DNA from: DAHVFK01 sp963755395
GTDB lineage: Bacteria > Pseudomonadota > Gammaproteobacteria > Burkholderiales > SG8-39
Assembly: GCA_963755395.1 (NCBI GenBank)
Contig: CAVWJJ010000002.1
Span: forward strand, 372,001-436,000
DNA length: 64,000 nucleotides
Reading direction: 5' to 3'
Shown: one piece after another, positions 44,972 to 53,687 of the stretch
Layout: every line of letters begins with the position of its first letter
How positions within the stretch are numbered: position 1 is the first letter of the stretch
Notes under the pieces: generated by a model
Told to the model about the DNA's origin: nothing
The model's database searches: none
Seen by the model: only the letters and a program-made list of their open reading frames with translations
Program-made: the position numbers and the translations under genes

Positions 44972-46291
44972 ATGACGAATCCGGAAATCGCCCTGCTGAT
45001 GCTGGGCCTCTTTATCTTTACGATCATGCTCGGGTTCCCGATCTGGGTCACGCTCATGGCGATGGGTCTGTTCTTCGGCCACTACGCGATGGGCGACCGG
45101 ATCTTCTACCTGCTCACCCAGAACACCTTCAGTATTCTCAGCAATGACGTGCTCACCGCCGTTCCCCTGTTCCTGTTCATGGGCTACATCGTGGAGCGGG
45201 CGAACATCCTGGATCGATTGTTTTTCAGTATTCAGGTAGCGGCGCGAAAGATTCCGGGCTCCATGGCGGTGGCGACTCTCCTTACCTGCGCCTTCTTCGC
45301 GACCGCAACCGGCATCGTCGGTGCCGTGGTCACCCTGATGGGCTTGCTCGCGCTTCCGGCGATGCTCAAGGCGGGCTACGACACCAAACTCGCTTCGGGA
45401 GTGGTGTGCGCGGGCGGGACGCTCGGAATCCTTATTCCGCCGAGCATCCTGCTCATCGTCTACGCCGCGACGGCCGGCATTTCGGTGGTGCAACTCTATG
45501 CCGGAGCGTTCATCCCGGGTTTCGTCCTTGCCGGCTTCTACGTCATCTACGTGGTAGGACGCGTAATACTCAACCCGTCTCTCGCCCCGGAACTGCCCAA
45601 GGAGCAGACGGACATTCCCTGGCAAAAGGTGGTGGTGGCACTTCTCACCTCTTTCTTTCCGCTCGCGGTGCTGATCCTGTCGGTGTTGGGCGCCATCGTA
45701 GGCGGCCTCGCGACGCCCACCGAGGCCGCATCGGTGGGCGCGCTCGGCAGCCTGGTCTTGGCCGCCGGCTACCGTGCGCTCGACTTCCAGCGCCTCAAGG
45801 AGGCCGTCTACCTGACGGCGCGGACCACGGCGATGGTCACCTTCCTGTTCGTCGGCTCCTGGACCTTCGCCTCGGTTTTCGCCTACCTCGGCGGACAGGA
45901 GCTCGTGGAGCACACCATCAAGAGCATGAGCCTCTCCCGGGTGGAGTTCCTGTTGCTGGCGCAGGGCATCATCTTCCTGCTGGGATGGCCCCTGGAGTGG
46001 ACCGAGATCATCATCATCTTCGTTCCCATCTTCCTTCCGCTGCTCCCGGTGTTCGGCGTTGACCCCCTGGTGTTCGGCATCCTGGTGGCACTCAACATCC
46101 AGACCTCGTTCAATACGCCGCCGATGGCGATGTCGGCCTATTACCTCAAGGGGGTCGCTCCGCCGCAGGTGCGGCTGACCCAGATATTCGCCGGTTCGCT
46201 GCCGTACGTGTTCATGGTGTTCGTGACGATGGCGCTGCTGTACATCTTCCCCGGAATGGCGACGTGGCTGCCCAAGCAGTTTTACCACTAG
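44972..46291 (+). CDS. dctM: TRAP transporter large membrane subunit DctM
   Basis: A 439-residue integral membrane protein with about 12 helices that forms the sodium-coupled channel part of the TRAP transporter. The DctM hallmarks are VPLFLFMGYIVERANILDRL, GGTLGILIPPSILLIVYA, GGLATPTEAASVGALGSL and NIQTSFNTPPMAMSAYYLKG. It is 32 bp after dctQ and 22 bp before the amidase gene. Confidence 0.95.
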   Translation: MTNPEIALLMLGLFIFTIMLGFPIWVTLMAMGLFFGHYAMGDRIFYLLTQNTFSILSNDVLTAVPLFLFMGYIVERANILDRLFFSIQVAARKIPGSMAVATLLTCAFFATATGIVGAVVTLMGLLALPAMLKAGYDTKLASGVVCAGGTLGILIPPSILLIVYAATAGISVVQLYAGAFIPGFVLAGFYVIYVVGRVILNPSLAPELPKEQTDIPWQKVVVALLTSFFPLAVLILSVLGAIVGGLATPTEAASVGALGSLVLAAGYRALDFQRLKEAVYLTARTTAMVTFLFVGSWTFASVFAYLGGQELVEHTIKSMSLSRVEFLLLAQGIIFLLGWPLEWTEIIIIFVPIFLPLLPVFGVDPLVFGILVALNIQTSFNTPPMAMSAYYLKGVAPPQVRLTQIFAGSLPYVFMVFVTMALLYIFPGMATWLPKQFYH

Positions 46292-46313
46292 CCGGCCGTC
46301 GGCGAGCAATGGC

Positions 46314-47663
46314 GTGATTACGGAGCGGCAGCGCGGGCTCACCCGACTCGGCGCGCTCGAGGCGGCGGCGGCGATCCGCGACGGTCAGATCGCGTCCGAG
46401 GAGCTGGTGGATGCCTGCCTGGCGCGGATCGACGAAGTCGAAGAGGGAGTCCAAGCCTGGGCATTTCTCGACCCCCAGCACGCGCGCGGGCAGGCGCGGG
46501 CAGCCGACGAGGCCCGCAGCCGAGGGCGACCCATCGGTGCGCTGCACGGCGTTCCGGTCGGCATCAAGGACATCATCGATACCGCGGACATGCCGACAGA
46601 GGACGGAACCGTCCTGCACGCCGGCCGGCGGCCACGCAAGGATGCCGCGGTGGTTTCCCTGTTGCGGGCGGCCGGCGCGGTCATCTTGGGCAAGACGGTG
46701 ACCACGGAACTTGCGGTCTACGCCCCCGGCAAGACGCGCAATCCGCATGACCCTGGACGCACGCCGGGGGGATCATCGAGCGGTTCGGCCGCTGCGGTTG
46801 CCGCCGAGATGGTTCCGTTGGCCGTGGGCACGCAAACCAACGGCTCTGTCATCCGTCCGGCCTCGTACTGTGGGGTGGTGGGGTACAAGCCGACGCAGGG
46901 ACTGATCTCGCGCGCCGGGATCCTGCGCCAGTCGCGCGTTCTCGATCACGTGGGCGTCTTTGCGCGTTCGCTGCCTGACGCGGCGTTACTGGCGCAGGAA
47001 CTCATGGCGTTCGACGCCGCGGATCTGGACATGCAACCGCGCGCACGGCCGCGGCTCGCCGACTTCGTCTCGCTTCCGCTCCCGTTTGCGCCACGATTCG
47101 CTTTCGTTAAGACGCCGATGTGGAACCAGGCGTCCCAGGATACGCACGCTGCCTTCTCGGAGCTCATCGAGTCGCTCGGTGACCGAGTGACGGAAGTTAC
47201 GCTGCCGGAGCCCTTCGAGGAAGGCGTCGATTTGCACCGGCTGATATTGGAAGTCGATCTCGCGTTGAGCTTCGCTCCGGAGTATGAACGCGGCGCTGCG
47301 CAGCTTAGCGCCACGCTACGCGCAATGCTCGAGCGGGGACAACGGCACCTCGCGCTGGACTACAACCGGGCGGTGGCGCGCATCGCGATCTACAATGCGG
47401 CCCTGGATGACGTGTTCCACGAAATGCACGCCATATTGACGCCGGCGACTGCCGGCGAGGCGCCACGCGGACTGGAGTCGACCGGGAACCCGGCGTTCTG
47501 CACCCTGTGGACGCTGTGCGGTTTACCGGCGGTCACGGTGCCGGTCATGCAGGGGGCAGATGGCATGCCCATCGGGGTGCAGCTAGTCGGTCCGCGCGGC
47601 GACGATGCGCGACTGCTGCAGTGCGCGCGCTGGCTTATGAAGCAGGTTGGCGGTGCAGAGTAA
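46314..47663 (+). CDS. Amidase signature family hydrolase
   Basis: A 449-residue amidase. The Ser-cisSer-Lys triad is visible: Lys in HGVPVGIKDIIDTA, and the two serines in GRTPGGSSSGSAAAVAA. QTNGSVIRPASYCGVVGYKP completes the signature. It is unlike GatA in its C-terminal half and more like stand-alone amidases. GTG at 46314 is the start. Position in the TRAP operon suggests that the imported compound, or its metabolite, is an amide hydrolysed in the cytoplasm; this is inference. Confidence 0.9.
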   Translation: MITERQRGLTRLGALEAAAAIRDGQIASEELVDACLARIDEVEEGVQAWAFLDPQHARGQARAADEARSRGRPIGALHGVPVGIKDIIDTADMPTEDGTVLHAGRRPRKDAAVVSLLRAAGAVILGKTVTTELAVYAPGKTRNPHDPGRTPGGSSSGSAAAVAAEMVPLAVGTQTNGSVIRPASYCGVVGYKPTQGLISRAGILRQSRVLDHVGVFARSLPDAALLAQELMAFDAADLDMQPRARPRLADFVSLPLPFAPRFAFVKTPMWNQASQDTHAAFSELIESLGDRVTEVTLPEPFEEGVDLHRLILEVDLALSFAPEYERGAAQLSATLRAMLERGQRHLALDYNRAVARIAIYNAALDDVFHEMHAILTPATAGEAPRGLESTGNPAFCTLWTLCGLPAVTVPVMQGADGMPIGVQLVGPRGDDARLLQCARWLMKQVGGAE

Positions 47664-47684
47664 TATGCACAGAGGAGGTGCCGA

Positions 47685-47876
47685 GTGTTTGAGATGATTA
47701 TTGCCGTCCTCGGGATCGCGGCGAGCGCGCTATATGTAGGATTTCTCGCGCTCAAGATTCATTCCGTGCCGCTGTGGGTCATCGTGATTGCGACATTTGT
47801 GCTCGTGATCCGCGAGTTTTTCGTGGAATTCCTGGGCGCGGCGAACCAGGCGAAGCGAGACGCGCGTAAAGCTTAG
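47685..47876 (+). CDS. Small membrane protein
   Basis: A 63-residue protein with two hydrophobic segments (about residues 2-24 and 29-46) and a short basic C-terminal tail (NQAKRDARKA). A good AGAGGAGG site lies 7 to 9 bases before the GTG at 47685; ATG at 47694 is the alternative. It follows the amidase by 21 bp and is probably the last gene of the operon. I do not recognise the family. Its stop overlaps the convergent PAS gene stop by 4 bases. Confidence 0.65.
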   Translation: MFEMIIAVLGIAASALYVGFLALKIHSVPLWVIVIATFVLVIREFFVEFLGAANQAKRDARKA

Positions 47877-48400
47877 CGTCCGGGCGAGAGCGCGTCGACG
47901 CGGTCCGGTTCGTGATCGGGAACGGCGCGCAGCGCCGCGATCTCGGCCCGCAGGCTCTCGAGTTCGCTGCGGTCGACGATGCCAAGCACCCAGTGGGTGA
48001 GGCGGCCGTCGGCGGCGCGTACCGCGCCCAGCGCCGCTTCGACCTGGAGCGCGGCGCCATCCTTGCTCCAGGCGGGCAGCCGCCAACGCGAAGCCGGCTC
48101 GCCGAACAGCCTCTGCGCGAGCGCCTCGTCGCCGCGGAACAGCAAGTCGACCACCCCGCGTCCGCGCACCTCGGCTTCGCGATAACCGAAGAAGCCTTCG
48201 AACGCAGCGTTGACATAGGTCACCGGACGTCCCGGTCCGTCGGCATCGATCAGCGCCAGCGGCAAGCCGCAGGCCGACAGGGCGGCGCGTGAAAGCGCGC
48301 TGTCGGCGAGCAGGCGGAACAGCGCAGGCGCCGCCTCGCGGCGCGCGCACGCCGGGCGCCCCGGAGGGGGCATACGGCGCACTTTGTCAGCGACTGTCAT
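47873..48400 (-). CDS. Single PAS-domain protein
   Basis: A 175-residue cytoplasmic protein. After about 35 low-complexity residues comes one PAS domain: SACGLPLALIDADGPGRPVTYV, then the characteristic NAAFEGFFGYREAEVRGRG, ending in a PAC-like THWVLGIVDRSELESL. No output domain is attached, so it would signal through partner binding. Flavin-binding LOV residues are not present (no NCRFLQ), so it is not a LOV photoreceptor. The partner is unknown. Confidence 0.78.
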   Translation of the reverse strand: MTVADKVRRMPPPGRPACARREAAPALFRLLADSALSRAALSACGLPLALIDADGPGRPVTYVNAAFEGFFGYREAEVRGRGVVDLLFRGDEALAQRLFGEPASRWRLPAWSKDGAALQVEAALGAVRAADGRLTHWVLGIVDRSELESLRAEIAALRAVPDHEPDRVDALSPGR

Positions 48401-48501
48401 GGCTCACTTTTGCCATGGATCAGGCGGCACGGCAAGCAACCACGACTCGCTAACGGAGCGTTTTTTCAGCCAAATGTGACTTACACCACGCGCCCGGCCG
48501 C

Positions 48502-49500
48502 TCAGACGGTGGTCAGCGTGTGGGCGCGAACCGCGACGATGGCCTTTGCCTGGTTGAAGTCTTCCGCATATCCGGTGCCGAACAGGCAGCACGCCAGCAA
48601 ATTCGCGATCGGCAGCGGCATCGGCTGCCTGCCGACGAGGACCTGCTCGATCCATCCGGCCGTGCCCTTCGCGTCCGGTTGCTCCGGTAGCGCGCTGGCG
48701 CGCGCCACGCCCGCGGGCGCGGGCGCGGGCGGCGCGTGCCCGTCGAACAACGTAACGCGCTCGCCGGCGTCGAACAAAATCATCGCCGGGCGCTGCAGCG
48801 GATCGGGGTAGGCCTCTCCTTCGCAGCCGTGGAACAGCAGCGCATGTTCGCCCAGCGTTGCCAGCACCGCCGCCAGAGATTCGCGTTGGTCCTTGTCTCC
48901 GGCCGGAACCAACTTGAGCGCCTCGCCGCCGAAAGGGTCGATCAATGGCGCCACATCGCGTCCGCAGGTGGGCACACCCAGACGTGCCTGGAGCGAGACG
49001 AGTTGGGCCAGCGCCGGACAAAGCAGCGCCGTCGGCACGAACGCGATGCGCGCAGCGTCGAGCGCCTCGCGCGCGTCGTTCAGGGTGGCGTTGGGAAGGA
49101 CGCCCAGCTCGCGGAAAACGCTCGCGCTGGCGATGCCTCCCTGGCCCTCGAGCGGCCCGTGCACGACCACCGGAACGCCGAACCGCGCCAGTGCCACAGC
49201 CACCAGCGGCATGAGGTTCGCCTGTGCTCGCGCGCCGCAGTAGCTGGGAATCGCGACCGGGCGCGGTCCCGGCGGGACGGCGAGGCGGTTCAGGCGCGCC
49301 TGTGCCGCGTGCCTGAACCCCGCCAGCTCCGGCGGCGCCAGCGGCCTGATCGCCAGCACGCCGAGCAGCGCGCCCAGCTCGAATTCGCTGATGCCGCCGT
49401 CCAGCACGGCCGAACACAGCTCGAGCGCTTCGGTCTCGTTCAGGTTGTGCTCACCTGCGTGCCGGCAGACGAGCCTCTTGATCGCTTGAGGGACGCGCAT
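48502..49500 (-). CDS. ybiB: TrpD2/YbiB-like protein (anthranilate phosphoribosyltransferase paralogue)
   Basis: A 332-residue protein with the fold of anthranilate phosphoribosyltransferase. The start MRVPQAIKRLVCRHAGEHNL and the segments ALGGLLGVLAIR-like EFELGALLGVLAIRPLA and LEGQGGIASASVFRELGV are typical. The PRPP-binding GTGGD motif of TrpD is replaced (IPSYCGARAQANL), so it is probably not a tryptophan enzyme. E. coli YbiB binds nucleic acids and is LexA-regulated, which fits the family. ATG at 49500 is the start. Confidence 0.82.
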   Translation of the reverse strand: MRVPQAIKRLVCRHAGEHNLNETEALELCSAVLDGGISEFELGALLGVLAIRPLAPPELAGFRHAAQARLNRLAVPPGPRPVAIPSYCGARAQANLMPLVAVALARFGVPVVVHGPLEGQGGIASASVFRELGVLPNATLNDAREALDAARIAFVPTALLCPALAQLVSLQARLGVPTCGRDVAPLIDPFGGEALKLVPAGDKDQRESLAAVLATLGEHALLFHGCEGEAYPDPLQRPAMILFDAGERVTLFDGHAPPAPAPAGVARASALPEQPDAKGTAGWIEQVLVGRQPMPLPIANLLACCLFGTGYAEDFNQAKAIVAVRAHTLTTV

Positions 49501-49616
49501 TGCTCCTCTGTGAGCAATGGACGTGCCATGGCGCGCATCGGGCGCAGAGCGTCGTATGCAGGGGAGGAGGCGATGCCTTAGTGCACGCGCGCGCGAGCGT
49601 GCATCGAATTGGTGCG

Positions 49617-50564
49617 CTAGTGCGCCTGTCGCGGGCGCGACGAGAGGGAATAGCAGAAGCGGCGCAGGCGTCCCAGGTCCTCGGTTTCGATTGCCTGGTG
49701 CAAGAAAGTCATGTTGCGCTCGATCTCGGCCTGGTAGAGGTTGGGCCCGTCGAAGTGCGCGGCGGCGAAGCGCTCGACGCCACCGAGCTTGGTACTGATG
49801 CGGTGGCGAACGACGTACTCGTAGAATCCCGGAGTCTTGTACATCAGGTCCTCGGGCGATGCGTAGCGCACTATTTCGCGTCCGTCCGGAGTGATGTCGC
49901 GCGCGATGCGTCCCCAGACGAACTCGCGGTAGAGGAATTCGCGGCACTTTTCGAGGTACATGCGGTCCGACATCTGGCCGATCAGGTCGGCGGTGCCCAC
50001 CATATGGCCGAGCAGCCGGTCCGCGGGGTCGTCGACCTGGATGTCGTCGATTTCCTTCTCGTAGCCGGTAAAATGCACCAGGGCGGCGGCAACGGACGCC
50101 TCGGCTTCGAATCCGAGCCGCGGCAGGTAGTTGGCGAGAAAATCGGCGCTGCGGCCGACGTGCACCTTGGTGAAGATGGCGCCGTTCTCGACGTGCGCTT
50201 CGGATGCGCGCCGGATGTACCCCGAGTCGTGCAGCAGCGCGATGATCACGCCCAGTATCGCGCGCCGCGGCCCGAGCCGGCGCGAGGCTTCCTGGACGCG
50301 GTCGTGACCTTCGATCAGGCGGGCGGTGGCGAGTGAAATATCGAGCGTGTGGCGCAGGTCGTGGTAGAGGGTGTCGCAGGCCAGGTAGCCCGGGAAGGTC
50401 CCCTCGAATAGCGCCTTGATGTCGGCAAAGGCCCGCGCCAGGGGCGACAAGTCCGCATTCGGGTAGCGCGCCGCGAACATGGAAGTGACAAAGTCGCGTA
50501 CGCGGTCGACGTTTTCGACGTCCACCCGGTTGGCCACGTCATATTGGCTGAGACGGTCCTGCAT
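49617..50564 (-). CDS. HD-domain metal-dependent phosphohydrolase
   Basis: A 315-residue protein. The HD motif is split as YHDLRHTLDIS (near residue 68) and IALLHDSGYI (near residue 109), with a further His in ALVHFTGYEKEID, giving the usual HD-superfamily metal site. There is no attached GAF, PAS or REC domain. HD hydrolases of this size act on nucleotides, cyclic dinucleotides or phosphate esters; I cannot tell which. It lies downstream of rnpB on the same strand (80 bp gap) and 116 bp from ybiB. Confidence 0.83.
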   Translation of the reverse strand: MQDRLSQYDVANRVDVENVDRVRDFVTSMFAARYPNADLSPLARAFADIKALFEGTFPGYLACDTLYHDLRHTLDISLATARLIEGHDRVQEASRRLGPRRAILGVIIALLHDSGYIRRASEAHVENGAIFTKVHVGRSADFLANYLPRLGFEAEASVAAALVHFTGYEKEIDDIQVDDPADRLLGHMVGTADLIGQMSDRMYLEKCREFLYREFVWGRIARDITPDGREIVRYASPEDLMYKTPGFYEYVVRHRISTKLGGVERFAAAHFDGPNLYQAEIERNMTFLHQAIETEDLGRLRRFCYSLSSRPRQAH

Positions 50565-50644
50565 GACGCTCCGACGGGGCTCCGCGGCGGCTATTATTAT
50601 GTCAATTATTGCGCAGCGGCGTGTGCACGCGCAAGCAAAGAAAC

Positions 50645-50984
50645 GGGAGACGGCCGATAAGCCGGGTTCTGTTGACGCGGCCGGTTAGGGCACGCGCCAC
50701 GGCAGCCATTCCTCTAGGCCCGCGGTTACCCGCGGGCTCAAGCCACCTACCCGCAAGCTCGGCCGAGCCGACCTCAGACGCTTGCCTATTTGGTGTTGCT
50801 CCGGATGGAGGTTGCCGCGTTTCACCCCCCGGTTTGACCCGGGGACTCGTCTCTGTGGCCCTATTCGTCGCCTTCGCGCCGCTTGCGCGGCGTTTATACG
50901 CGCCGGGGTGTTACCCCGCATCCCGCTCTACGGAGCCCGGACTTTCCTCTGCGATTGCGCGCAGCGGCTGCCTGGCCGACTCCC
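50645..50984 (-). ncRNA. rnpB: RNase P RNA (type A)
   Basis: The catalytic RNA of ribonuclease P, which matures the 5' ends of tRNAs. Read on the minus strand it contains the universal 5' element AGAGGAAAGTCCGGGCTCC, the GGTGAAACGCGG-type middle region, GGAGCAACACCAAATAGG, the GGTAGGTGGCTTGAGCC element, and the 3' element CAGAACCCGGCTTATCGG. The ends (GGGAGTCGGCC at the 5' side and GGCCGTCTCCC at the 3' side) pair to form helix P1. Length is about 340 nt. Its 5' 74 bases are shared with the end of the DUF3025 gene. Ends are placed by helix P1 and by the upstream -10 element. Confidence 0.96.
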
Positions 50985-51816
50985 GTGCCGATTCTACCCT
51001 GCCGAGGCTGCGCCGGAGCGGACGAAAATAGCGCGTGTCCTCGTAGAAAGCGGCGCGGGCGTTTTCGGGTGACCAGCCCGGATAGCCGAAAACCGGTAAC
51101 GCCGCCAGCGCGCGCGGCGTGAGTTCGTCCGCCGCGGCGTCCAGCCACGCCGCACACCGTTGATCGAGCTCGGCCAGCAACTTCGCGGGCGCGAGGCGCA
51201 GCAGCGCCTCGTCGACCGGAACGAAAAGCGCCTTGCACGTAATGCCGGGCCAGGGATTGCGCGCCTGCTCGAGCACAGCGTGGCCGACGATCACGAAGCG
51301 CATCGTTTCGATCAGGTCCGCGCGCCGTTCCCAGAACAGTTCCCGCCAGCGAAAAGCGCGGATGAGCTCGACCAGCGCAGGGTCGGCAAAGGCGACGATC
51401 GCACCGCCTTCGTCGAAAATCGTCAGCAGATCGCGCAGCGGGCCGCGCCGCCCGCCTTCGCGCGGGATCTGCGCGGCATGGCGCGCGTTGAGCATCGCCT
51501 TGGTGCGCGGAAAAGAGATCCAGGCGAGCGCGTTGAAAAGGTCGTGCCAGTTGCGCGGACGCGTCGCGACTTGGCCGCTCGCATACACGCGCAGCTCGTA
51601 GTTCGCGTCTTCACGCAGCGGCGCGACGAACCGCACGGCTCTGCCGCTCGCCGTGCTGGGCGCCGCGCCCAGCTCGCGCGCGAGCAAGTTGAGGCGCTCG
51701 GCGCTGGGCCAATCCGTTTCCCGCGCCAGGCGCGCCAGCGCGGGCCGGACCGGGTCGTAGATCGGATGCGAGAAGTCCGCCCCGTACGGCCCCTCGGGGC
51801 TCAGGCGAGCTTCCAT
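50911..51816 (-). CDS. DUF3025 domain protein, reading into rnpB
   Basis: A 301-residue cytoplasmic protein of the DUF3025 family, found in betaproteobacteria and gammaproteobacteria and of unknown function. Typical segments are RNWHDLFNALAWISFPRTKA, RDLLTIFDEGGAIV and CKALFVPVDEALL. ATG at 51816 overlaps the pyrC end by 16 bases, so it is coupled to pyrC. The last 25 or so codons, after ESARQPLRAIAEESPG, lie within rnpB. This is unusual and means either that the real end is as shown or that an upstream stop has been lost. Confidence 0.82.
   Translation of the reverse strand: MEARLSPEGPYGADFSHPIYDPVRPALARLARETDWPSAERLNLLARELGAAPSTASGRAVRFVAPLREDANYELRVYASGQVATRPRNWHDLFNALAWISFPRTKAMLNARHAAQIPREGGRRGPLRDLLTIFDEGGAIVAFADPALVELIRAFRWRELFWERRADLIETMRFVIVGHAVLEQARNPWPGITCKALFVPVDEALLRLAPAKLLAELDQRCAAWLDAAADELTPRALAALPVFGYPGWSPENARAAFYEDTRYFRPLRRSLGRVESARESARQPLRAIAEESPGSVERDAG
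50991..50996 (-). promoter_or_regulatory. -10 element of rnpB, inside the DUF3025 coding region
   Basis: TAGAAT on the minus strand ends 6 bases before the predicted first base of RNase P RNA, so the start it predicts matches helix P1. The -35 region is weak. Confidence 0.5.
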
Positions 51817-52832
51817 GGAATGGTTTCGCCGGCGCGCATCGGCACCAGCGTTTCGTCCCCGAAGGCGATCGATTGCGGCACCGCCCAGCCCTCGCGCACC
51901 AGCGCTATCTTTTCGGTGTTCGGCGGCAGGCCGTAGAACTGCGGCCCGAAGCGGCTGGCGAAGGCCTCGAGCCTGTCCAGCGCGCCGGCCTCCTCGAAGG
52001 CGATCGCATACAGCTCGACGCCCGCGTGCGCAGTGTAGATGCCCGCGCAGCCGCACCAAGCTTCCTTGGCGGAGCGCGCGTGAGGTGCGCTGTCGGTGCC
52101 GAGGAAGAACTTGGGGTTGCCCGAGGTTGCTGCCTCGACCAGCGCTTCGCGGTGCTCCTCGCGCTTGAGCACCGGCAGGCAGTAGTGGTGCGGCCGGATG
52201 CCTCCCATGAAGAGCGCGTTTCGGTTCATGAGCAGATGGTGCGCAGTGATGGTCGCGGCGATGTTCGGGCCGGTGATCTCCACGTACTGCACCGCGTCGC
52301 GCGTGGTGACGTGCTCAAGCACGATCTTCAGGCTCGGAAAGCGGTCGACCAGCGGGCCGAGGACCTGCTCGATGAAGGCCTTCTCGCGATCAAATACGTC
52401 GACCTCGGGGTCGGTCACCTCGCCGTGCACCAGCAGCGGCATGCCGATATCCTGCATCTTCTCGAGCGCGTGGAAGCAGCGCGACAGGCGGGTCACGCCT
52501 TCGTCCGAGTGCGTCGTCGCGCCGGCCGGATAGAGCTTGACGCCATGCACCCGGCCCGAAACCTTCGCGCGCATGATTTCCTCGGGCGGCGTGTCGTCGG
52601 TGAGGTAGAGCGTCATCAGCGGCTCGAAGCGTGCGCCCTGCGGCAGCGCCGCGAGGATGCGCTCGCGGTAATCAAGCGCCTGCTGCGTCGTGCGCACCGC
52701 GGGCTTCAGGTTGGGCATCACGATCGCGCGCGCGAAGCGCCGCGCGCTGTCGCGCAGGACCGAGGACATCGCCGCGCCGTCGCGAAGATGCAGATGCCAG
52801 TCGTCGGGGCGCAGCAGCTCGATACGGTCCAT
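51801..52832 (-). CDS. pyrC: Dihydroorotase (class II)
   Basis: Catalyses ring closure of carbamoyl aspartate in pyrimidine synthesis. 343 residues, the normal length of the class II enzyme. The zinc site DDWHLHLRDG is at residues 11-20. The carbamylated Lys lies in GVKLYPAGATT, further metal His in VHGEV and EHVTT, and the catalytic Asp in LGTDSAPH. It is in a minus-strand run with DUF3025 downstream and rsmI upstream (9 bp gap). Confidence 0.97.
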   Translation of the reverse strand: MDRIELLRPDDWHLHLRDGAAMSSVLRDSARRFARAIVMPNLKPAVRTTQQALDYRERILAALPQGARFEPLMTLYLTDDTPPEEIMRAKVSGRVHGVKLYPAGATTHSDEGVTRLSRCFHALEKMQDIGMPLLVHGEVTDPEVDVFDREKAFIEQVLGPLVDRFPSLKIVLEHVTTRDAVQYVEITGPNIAATITAHHLLMNRNALFMGGIRPHHYCLPVLKREEHREALVEAATSGNPKFFLGTDSAPHARSAKEAWCGCAGIYTAHAGVELYAIAFEEAGALDRLEAFASRFGPQFYGLPPNTEKIALVREGWAVPQSIAFGDETLVPMRAGETIPWKLA

Positions 52833-52841
52833 AGGTCGCTA

Positions 52842-53687
52842 TTATCCCGCGTCCTTGCCTTTTTTTCCGAGCGCGAGGGCGTACAGCTCCGCACGAGGTA
52901 GTCCGGTGATGCGCGCCGTGAGCCTCGCCGCGTCGCTGGCCGGAAGCTCCTGCAACAGGACGCTCAGTACGCGCTCGCCTTCAACCCGGTCCGGCGCGCG
53001 CGGCGCGCTGTCCGGGCCCAGGATGAGGACGAACTCGCCCTGCTGCCGGTGCGGCCGCGCGAGCAGCCAGGCACCGGCTTCGGCCAGCGGCATGCGCGCC
53101 AGTTCCTCGAACTTCTTGGTCAGCTCGCGCGCGAGCAGCAGTTCGCGCGCGCCGCCGAAGCGCTCACAGAGATCCTGAACCGTCTCCAGCACGCGGTGCG
53201 GCGCCTCGTAGATGATCACCGGGCACGCGGCTTCGAGCGCCGCCAGCGTTTTGCGCCTCGCGCCGCGTGCCGCCGGCAGGAAGCCGACGAACAGGAAGCT
53301 GTCGGCGGCGAAGCCCGACGCGCTGTAGGCCGCGAGCGCGGCGTTCGGTCCCGGCACCGGCACGACCCGGATCCCCTCGCGGTGCGCCGCCGCGACCAGC
53401 AGTGCACCCGGATCACAGATCGTAGGCGTCCCGGCGTCGCTGATCAGCGACACGTTCTTGCCGGCGCGCAGCGCGCCCAGCAGCCGCTCGCTCGCGGCGC
53501 GCTCGTTGTGCGCGTGCAAAGGCACGACGCGCGCCGTGATCCCGTGGCGCGCGAGCAGGGTGCGCGACGTTCGCGTGTCCTCGCACGCGATCAGGTCGGC
53601 CTGCCCCAGCGCCTCGAGCGCGCGCGGGCTCACGTCGGCGAGATTGCCGATCGGGGTGGCGACGATATGGAGGGTTCCGGCGCTCAT
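52842..53687 (-). CDS. rsmI: 16S rRNA (cytidine-1402-2'-O)-methyltransferase
   Basis: A 281-residue SAM-dependent methyltransferase of the tetrapyrrole methylase fold, modifying C1402 of 16S rRNA in the P site. LHIVATPIGNLADVSPRALE, ACEDTRTSRTLL, SLISDAGTPTICDPG and PVPGPNAALAAYSASGF are all characteristic. The start ATG at 53687 overlaps the divergent start of yraN (CATG). This divergent rsmI / yraN pair matches the E. coli locus, except that lpoA is missing here. Confidence 0.96.
   Translation of the reverse strand: MSAGTLHIVATPIGNLADVSPRALEALGQADLIACEDTRTSRTLLARHGITARVVPLHAHNERAASERLLGALRAGKNVSLISDAGTPTICDPGALLVAAAHREGIRVVPVPGPNAALAAYSASGFAADSFLFVGFLPAARGARRKTLAALEAACPVIIYEAPHRVLETVQDLCERFGGARELLLARELTKKFEELARMPLAEAGAWLLARPHRQQGEFVLILGPDSAPRAPDRVEGERVLSVLLQELPASDAARLTARITGLPRAELYALALGKKGKDAG

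Noticed and set aside
47873..48400. LOV photoreceptor reading of the PAS protein
   Set aside because: The flavin-binding cysteine motif of LOV domains is absent.
48502..49500. Tryptophan biosynthesis TrpD
   Set aside because: The PRPP-binding glycine-rich motif is not conserved and no other trp gene is nearby; the sequence fits the YbiB/TrpD2 group better.
49575..49605. Short palindrome TGCACGC ... GCGTGCA between ybiB and the HD gene as a terminator
   Set aside because: There is no T run on either strand and the GC-rich context makes such palindromes common.
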